Position numbers and translations under genes: made by a program
DNA from: Bacteroidota bacterium
GTDB taxonomy: Bacteria > Bacteroidota > Bacteroidia > Bacteroidales > JAADJA01
Direction of reading: 5' to 3'
Assembly (NCBI GenBank): GCA_024278155.1
Contig: JAJRTT010000241.1
Location: forward strand, 1-9,448
Length of the DNA: 9,448 bases
Notes under the pieces: generated by a model
Seen by the model: the letters and a program-made list of their open reading frames with translations, nothing else
The model's database searches: none
What the model was told of the DNA's origin: nothing
Shown: positions 5,622 to 9,448 of the stretch, in pieces
Numbering within the stretch: position 1 is the first letter of the stretch
How the letters are laid out: the number at the start of each line of letters is the position of its first letter

Positions 5622-6710
5622 ATGAAAAATAAACCATTACTTTTTATTTCAATTCTGGTTATTTTGCTCGGAAGCTTATCTTCCTGTAAAATGGGAAGGT
5701 TCTTTATTTACAATTTTGCAGATGTAAAGGATTATAAAAAATTCCCTTCAAGGGAAATAATGAATGATTCTGCTATTTTTACCTTTTCAGCTTATGAACA
5801 GCCCTCAGATAAGACGGATTCAGTCCTGAAACCGTATTTTGAAGATGAAAAAACGCTTGCCTTTTTAATAATCCAAAACGATACAATTAAATACGAAAGA
5901 TATTTTGAAGGTTATGATGAAACCTCGATCGTCCCTTCGTTTTCCATGGCAAAATCCATTTTATCAATCCTGATTGGCTGTGCAATTGATGAAGGCTTGA
6001 TTCAATCAATCGATGAACCTGTCACGAATTATATCCCGGAACTGACTGAAAATGGTTTTGATAAAGTCACTATCCTCCACTTATTGCAGATGACCTCCGG
6101 GTTGAAATTCAACGAAGGATATTTCAACCCCTTTGGCGAAGTGGCCACTTTTTATTACGGGACCAATTTGCGCCGGGCAATTTCAAAGACGAAGTTAAAG
6201 GAGGAGCCGGGAACCCATTTTGATTATGTGAGCGGGAACCCACAAATCCGCGGATTGATATTGGAAAGGGCATTGAAGGATAAAACAATTTCGGAGTATT
6301 TCCAGGAAAAACTATGGAAGCCCCTGGGAATGGAATACGGTGCAAGTTGGAGCATCGACCGGAAAAAAGACGGCCTTGAAAAAACCTTTTGTTGCGTTAA
6401 TGCACGTGCGAGGGATTTTGTGAAAATTGGGCGGTTGTACCTCAACAAAGGAAATTGGAACGGCAAACAAATTGTTTCTGAAAGCTGGGTCGCTGAATCC
6501 ACAAAGGTGGACACCAAGGAAGGAAGTGCATGGTATTACCAATATCAATGGTGGTTGCCAACAAAGAATGGCGATTTTATGGCCGAAGGGATACTGGGTC
6601 AATTCATATATGTAAACCCATCCAAAAACCTGATCATCGTCAGACTTGGGAAAAAGCATGGGGACGTGGATTGGGTCGGATTATTTGTGGAACTTGCTTC
6701 AGGATTTTAA
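5622..6710 (+). CDS. Serine beta-lactamase-like lipoprotein (class C/PBP4* type hydrolase)
   Basis: This encodes 362 residues. The N-terminus is a lipoprotein signal with hydrophobic ILVILLGSLSS followed by C22, so the mature protein is probably lipid-anchored. The serine hydrolase core is clear: SFSMAKSI supplies the SxxK pair (S108, K111), LLQMTSGL (154-161) is the usual helix after it, and FDYVSGN (Y202) fits the YxS/YxN position. ILGQFIYVNPSKNLIIVRLG (324-343) stands where the third motif lies. Relatives include esterases, D-amino-acid peptidases and beta-lactamases; resistance to antibiotics cannot be inferred. A role in the cell envelope is suggested only by the lipid anchor. The GNAT gene follows after 11 bp, probably in the same transcript. 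A TTAATTTG at 5585-5592 is one base off a -7 box. Confidence 0.9.
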   Translation: MKNKPLLFISILVILLGSLSSCKMGRFFIYNFADVKDYKKFPSREIMNDSAIFTFSAYEQPSDKTDSVLKPYFEDEKTLAFLIIQNDTIKYERYFEGYDETSIVPSFSMAKSILSILIGCAIDEGLIQSIDEPVTNYIPELTENGFDKVTILHLLQMTSGLKFNEGYFNPFGEVATFYYGTNLRRAISKTKLKEEPGTHFDYVSGNPQIRGLILERALKDKTISEYFQEKLWKPLGMEYGASWSIDRKKDGLEKTFCCVNARARDFVKIGRLYLNKGNWNGKQIVSESWVAESTKVDTKEGSAWYYQYQWWLPTKNGDFMAEGILGQFIYVNPSKNLIIVRLGKKHGDVDWVGLFVELASGF

Positions 6711-6721
6711 ACTTATTGATA

Positions 6722-7243
6722 ATGGCAGACATTACAAAAGACAAAATAAAGCTCCGCCCTTTTTCATTTTCTGATAAAAAGCGGATGGCAGAACTGGCAA
6801 ATAACAAAAAAATATGGGAGAATTTGCGCGATGCCTTTCCCCATCCTTATTCTGAAAAAGATGCGGAAAACTTTATTGAAATGTGCCTGTCAAAAAACCC
6901 CAAGACCTTTTTTGCCATTGAGTTGGAAGGGGAATTGGTGGGCTCCGTTGCCCTTGTCCCGCAAAGCGATGTATACCGGAAATCCGCCGAAATCGGTTAC
7001 TGGATAGGCGAACCTTATTGGGGAAAAGGGATTGCGACCGAGGCCATCCGGCAAATCCTTGACTTTGGTTTTGAAAACCTCGATATCGTCCGTATTTATA
7101 CAGGGATATACGGGCACAATTTAGCTTCCCAAAAAGTACTGGAAAAAAATGGTTTTCAAAAAGAGGCCGTTTTCAAAAAAGCCGTTTTCAAAAACGGTAA
7201 GTTTTGCGATGAGGTGAGGTATGGGATATTGAGGGAAGGGTAG
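6722..7243 (+). CDS. GNAT-family N-acetyltransferase (RimJ/RimL type)
   Basis: This encodes 173 residues from ATG 6722. The open frame extends further upstream, but that part overlaps the lipoprotein gene in another frame and is not coding-like. IKLRPFSFSDKKRMAEL (9-25) is the standard RimJ/RimL N-terminus. Motif A is IGYWIGEPYWGKGIATEA (91-108), with the acetyl-CoA pyrophosphate-binding loop WGKGIAT. Motif B is HNLASQKVLEKNGF (132-145), with the typical asparagine N133. The C-terminus AVFKNGKFCDEVRYGIL is the usual closing strand. Members acetylate protein N-termini or small amines using acetyl-CoA in the cytoplasm; the substrate here is unknown. It lies 11 bp after the serine hydrolase gene, and a hairpin terminator begins 7 bp after its stop. 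Confidence 0.93.
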   Translation: MADITKDKIKLRPFSFSDKKRMAELANNKKIWENLRDAFPHPYSEKDAENFIEMCLSKNPKTFFAIELEGELVGSVALVPQSDVYRKSAEIGYWIGEPYWGKGIATEAIRQILDFGFENLDIVRIYTGIYGHNLASQKVLEKNGFQKEAVFKKAVFKNGKFCDEVRYGILREG

Positions 7244-7250
7244 AAATGAA

Positions 7251-7276
7251 AAAGCCTTGAAGGAATTCAAGGCTTT
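7251..7276. terminator. Bidirectional hairpin terminator between GNAT and tRNA-Glu genes
   Basis: AAAGCCTTGAA (7251-7261) pairs perfectly with TTCAAGGCTTT (7266-7276): 11 bp with a GGAA tetraloop. It lies between converging units: the acetyltransferase stops at 7243 on plus, and the tRNA ends at 7282 on minus. The A-rich left flank gives a T run when read on the minus strand, so it should be stronger for the tRNA; on plus the T run is short. Confidence 0.8.
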
Positions 7277-7281
7277 ATTCG

Positions 7282-7353
7282 TAGTCCGTAGGGGAATCGA
7301 ACCCCTGTTACCAGGATGAAAACCTGGCGTCCTAACCCCTAGACGAACGGACC
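7282..7353 (-). tRNA. tRNA-Glu (anticodon TTC)
   Basis: The minus strand folds into a 72-nt cloverleaf. The acceptor stem is GGTCCGT with ACGGACT, closing on a G-U pair. The D arm starts GTCTAGGGGTTAGGAC. The anticodon arm is CCAGG, loop TTTTCAT, CCTGG, which places TTC at positions 34-36. The T arm is AGGGG, loop TTCGATT, CCCCT. CCA is not encoded. The molecule reads GAA/GAG codons and also serves tetrapyrrole synthesis in organisms using the glutamyl-tRNA route. Its own promoter lies about 40-70 bp upstream and a hairpin terminator follows after 5 nt. Confidence 0.96.
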
Positions 7354-7393
7354 ATTATTTGAAAGGACTTCCCTTTTTTCCCTTTTGGGAGTG

Positions 7394-7423
7394 CAAAAGT
7401 AATATTTATTTTTAAAAAAACAA
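7394..7423 (-). promoter_or_regulatory. Bacteroidota-type promoter of tRNA-Glu
   Basis: On the minus strand, TTG (7423-7421) is followed after exactly 19 nt by TACTTTTG (7401-7394), a full match to TTG-N19-TAnnTTTG. Transcription is expected to start near 7388, giving a leader of about 35 nt. That leader contains the small palindrome TCCCAAAAGGGA (7379-7390). Confidence 0.85.
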
Positions 7424-7448
7424 GGATGGGGAAAATTTTTCAAAAAAA

Positions 7449-8132
7449 TTATTCGATGTCGGCCTGGAACTTAAAGCCAAGGCGTTTGCCGGTCTTTATC
7501 CGCATGGAGTCGATGGCCGAAATGAATTCCTGGACGGTCACCTCTTTCAGGTTGTCGTAAGGAGGTGTTAAAAGGTCGAAGTTCACGGTATATTGAATGG
7601 CCGATTCCAGGATGTTGCAGGCCACTTCCTGATCCATCACCGAATTGCCGAAACTGCTGTACAGAAAACCGATTTCCCGTTTCCCTTCTATAAAATAGTG
7701 CATGTCCTTATTGATGAAAATCCGCCCGATCAGATAGCCCGTATCGTTTACCCGGTTGTATTTGAAGGAGTCGCTCAGGAAATTGAAGATGTTGATTATC
7801 CCACAGTAGGGCCTGTCGATATCTTCCTTGATATAGGGTGTTTTCATCACTTCGTGCATGCGCGGGAACTCGAACACATTGGTGTGCATCATAAATACAA
7901 GCGTATCGCCGGCAAACTTTATCTCGGCCTCAAATTCACTGCGGTCCTTATACTTGAAGGCGATTTTTTGTGCATCCTCCGATTTCTGTGCCTTGTATTT
8001 TTCCACTAAATCAATCATGCCTGTTTTCAACATATTGAACGAAGCGAGTGTTTTTTGGTAAACTTCCTGTTTCAAAAGGGATTTGTTTATCAGGTTATCG
8101 AAAAGCGCTTGTGTCTTTTTCTTATCTATCAT
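7449..8132 (-). CDS. Unknown 227-residue protein downstream of porT
   Basis: This encodes 227 residues from ATG 8132. There is no signal peptide or membrane segment, so a cytoplasmic location is likely. The first 60 residues are rich in charged residues and look helical (DKKKTQALFDNLINKSLLKQ). The rest is mixed, with FEAEIKFAGDTLVFMMHTNV (67-86), a tyrosine-containing IDRPYCGIINIFNFLSDSF (105-123) and the tail MRIKTGKRLGFKFQADIE. I do not recognise a domain. It begins 15 bp after the porT stop on the same strand, so the two are probably cotranscribed. A link to type IX secretion is only a guess from this position. The tRNA-Glu promoter lies just beyond its stop. Confidence 0.85.
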   Translation of the reverse strand: MIDKKKTQALFDNLINKSLLKQEVYQKTLASFNMLKTGMIDLVEKYKAQKSEDAQKIAFKYKDRSEFEAEIKFAGDTLVFMMHTNVFEFPRMHEVMKTPYIKEDIDRPYCGIINIFNFLSDSFKYNRVNDTGYLIGRIFINKDMHYFIEGKREIGFLYSSFGNSVMDQEVACNILESAIQYTVNFDLLTPPYDNLKEVTVQEFISAIDSMRIKTGKRLGFKFQADIE

Positions 8133-8147
8133 AAGTTGAATGTGTTT

Positions 8148-8921
8148 CTACTCGAAAGTAAGTGAGAGCTGAAAAATCTTTGAATTCAGTTTGTCGATCC
8201 CATTTGTATAGATATTGTTTTCCCTTTTGAGGATGTCGAATGCCCCGTACGACATTTTTACTTCCGTGCCCATTTTGAACCATTCGAAATAAAAATCGAC
8301 CCCCATCCCTATTTCAAAATAGATATCAGATCGGTTTAGTTTTATAATGGTCTTGGCAGCGGCATCGTTTTTTTTCTTTGCCTGTGAGGCAAGGTCAATC
8401 CGGTAATTGAACCCGGACATGACGTAAGGCCTGAAGTTGTTCATCCGCATGGCCTTGTATTTTAAGTGAAAGGGCAGTTCCACAAAAGTGGACGGCACAC
8501 TTTTCCGGATGTTAAGGATAACAGGTTCGTCAATTCCCCTGAATTTGAGGATCCGGTAATCCAGATAGCGTTCCCCAAATGAAAGGGAAGGGATAAAGCG
8601 CAAGTCAAAATACCTGGCTAGGCGGAGGTTGGTCACGATACCCACGGTAAAACCCGTTGAAGGTGAATGTTCCACACTATAAAGCATGGCTGAATCGCCT
8701 GAAAAATCCCGGGATTGTTCTTCGTCGAACATCTTAAAGTTGAGCCCTTCGAGGGGTTTTACGGTAAAGTGCATTTGGTTCATGGCAAGCACAAACCCAA
8801 AATGGTATTTCTTCAAATCGTAAGAGGGCATGTTCTCGACCTGTCGCTGAGCGTGAAGACCAACGGAAAAGTACAAGGAAAGGCCGGTTACAACAAGAAA
8901 AACTACTTTAACGATCCTCAA
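8148..8921 (-). CDS. porT: PorT-like outer-membrane protein of the type IX secretion system
   Basis: This encodes 257 residues, near the usual PorT/SprT length. Residues 1-25 are a signal peptide (MRIVKVVFLVVTGLSLYFSV, then GLHAQ). The mature start YDLKKYHFGFVLAMNQMHFT (34-53) resembles the first strand of PorT. Later alternating segments (VGIVTNLRLARYFDLRFIPS, FVELPFHLKYKA, RPYVMSGFNYRIDLA, FEIGMGVDFYFEWFK, and IFQLSLTFE at the end) fit an eight-strand type barrel ending in an aromatic residue pair. PorT is required for type IX secretion and gliding in relatives. The start is a TTG at 8921: the codon two places upstream is an in-frame TGA (8927-8925), and the next methionine is residue 31, past the signal peptide. 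A generic porin-family protein is the main alternative. Confidence 0.75.
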   Translation of the reverse strand: MRIVKVVFLVVTGLSLYFSVGLHAQRQVENMPSYDLKKYHFGFVLAMNQMHFTVKPLEGLNFKMFDEEQSRDFSGDSAMLYSVEHSPSTGFTVGIVTNLRLARYFDLRFIPSLSFGERYLDYRILKFRGIDEPVILNIRKSVPSTFVELPFHLKYKAMRMNNFRPYVMSGFNYRIDLASQAKKKNDAAAKTIIKLNRSDIYFEIGMGVDFYFEWFKMGTEVKMSYGAFDILKRENNIYTNGIDKLNSKIFQLSLTFE

Positions 8922-8976
8922 GGCTCAATTTTTTTGTGATAAATAATAACGAGAGATGTATTTATTTATTTTCGGG

Positions 8977-8984
8977 CAAAAGTA
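8977..8984 (-). promoter_or_regulatory. Candidate -7 box upstream of porT
   Basis: On the minus strand TACTTTTG matches TAnnTTTG exactly, the same octamer as in the tRNA-Glu promoter. The position 19 nt upstream is not TTG; the nearest is TTTTG at 9003-8999, only 14 nt away and inside the kinase gene end. Transcription would start near 8970, about 50 nt before the porT start codon. Confidence 0.5.
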
Positions 8985-8995
8985 AATATTATATT

Positions 8996-9448
8996 TTACA
9001 AAATCTCCTGCGGTTTTAACTTCTTTGCCTCTTTGAGCAGACGGTTTTTATTTATTGGCACAACCCCCACTTCCTCACAGACCAAACCGCCTGCAAGATT
9101 GGAAATCGAGGCCAGCAACGTGGGCGACGTTTTACGGGCCAGGCATAATGAAGCCACGCTGATGACCGTGTCGCCCGCACCCGAAACATCGGATATGCTA
9201 CGGACATGCGATGGGATCAGTTTGCTGTTTTGCTGTGATTTATCGGAATAATCAATAAATACACCATCTTCCGAAAGTGTGACCATAATGATTTGGGAAT
9301 TCAACAGCGTTTTCAATTGACCTGCCATTGCAGATAACTCCCCCTTGTTTTTTGAATCAAAATCAATGTTCAGCCCTTCTTTTAATTCCTTTAGGTTGGG
9401 TTTGAAGAGGCTTACGTTTTTATAGGCCATGAAATTCTTCTTTTTTGG
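8996..9448 (-). CDS. PfkB-family sugar kinase, heptose-7-phosphate kinase-like (partial)
   Basis: The frame is open through the right edge of the window, so the ATG at 9430 is internal; the six codons before it read PKKKNF, matching the DPK stretch of RfaE/HldE kinases. About 150 C-terminal residues are visible. KPNLKELKEGL is the typical substrate-domain piece, and ISDVSGAGDTVISVASLCL contains the PfkB signature with its GAGD catalytic base and anion hole. The end has the family helix ISNLAGGLVCEEVGVVPINK. The enzyme phosphorylates a sugar with ATP; in its closest family this is D-glycero-D-manno-heptose 7-phosphate for lipopolysaccharide core synthesis, which is an inference. It ends 74 bp before porT on the same strand. 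Confidence 0.85.
   Translation of the reverse strand, partial: PKKKNFMAYKNVSLFKPNLKELKEGLNIDFDSKNKGELSAMAGQLKTLLNSQIIMVTLSEDGVFIDYSDKSQQNSKLIPSHVRSISDVSGAGDTVISVASLCLARKTSPTLLASISNLAGGLVCEEVGVVPINKNRLLKEAKKLKPQEIL

Noticed and set aside
5167..5637. Minus-strand 156-residue protein with repeated GDNTNEKQGG
   Set aside because: It is a translation of array 2 that changes frame every 52 bp; the same phrases recur in three frames, which a selected protein would not show.
6530..6721. Upstream extension of the acetyltransferase frame to 6530
   Set aside because: That part overlaps the lipoprotein gene in a different frame and is not similar to the family; the family N-terminus begins right after ATG 6722.
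7166..7195. 15-bp tandem duplication in the acetyltransferase gene (GCCGTTTTCAAAAAA, then a near copy)
   Set aside because: The residues AVFKKAVFKNGK line up with the usual C-terminal strand of RimJ/RimL proteins without extra length, so this is probably similar codon use rather than an insertion.

Overview
The window looks like chromosomal DNA of a member of the Bacteroidota. Three things point there. A PorT-like outer-membrane protein of the type IX secretion system is encoded near the right end. Perfect TAnnTTTG -7 boxes, the Bacteroidota housekeeping promoter element, occur upstream of genes, and one is paired with a TTG at the expected 19-nt spacing in front of a tRNA. Exported proteins have short signal peptides, one ending in SQ. 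Base composition is moderately AT-rich and even across the window. No phage, plasmid, insertion sequence, defence or CRISPR genes were seen, so this is mostly ordinary housekeeping sequence with repeat-rich gaps.

Left part, plus strand: the tail of an unidentified gene (2-172), then a 468-bp gap packed with two tandem arrays (201-326 and 340-558). Next come an unknown secreted protein (641-1531), an MBL-fold metal-dependent hydrolase (1568-2347), a GT-C/GT39-like membrane glycosyltransferase (2418-3902) and an EamA/DMT transporter (3978-4853).

Middle: a 768-bp gap (4854-5621) holds a possible decayed gene end on the minus strand, a 9-bp degenerate repeat, a stem-loop and a second tandem array (5336-5560). 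After it comes a probable two-gene unit: a serine beta-lactamase-like lipoprotein (5622-6710) and a RimJ/RimL-type GNAT acetyltransferase (6722-7243).

Right part, minus strand: tRNA-Glu(TTC) with a well-formed promoter, which meets the GNAT gene at a shared hairpin terminator. Upstream on the same strand are a 227-residue unknown protein, porT, and the C-terminal part of a PfkB-family sugar kinase resembling the heptose-7-phosphate kinase domain. The unknown protein and porT are 15 bp apart and probably cotranscribed from a promoter at the end of the kinase gene.

The most unusual signal is that the two tandem arrays at 340-558 and 5336-5560 share an almost identical palindromic core of about 18 bp, roughly GTTGGTGTTGTCACCAAC. 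The core is set in unrelated spacers, with different but very regular periods (48 and 52 bp), five cores each, and in opposite orientation. Each array sits just upstream of a gene for an exported protein. This looks like a family of small palindromic elements that is amplified locally. I cannot assign it to a named family, and no mechanism is shown.
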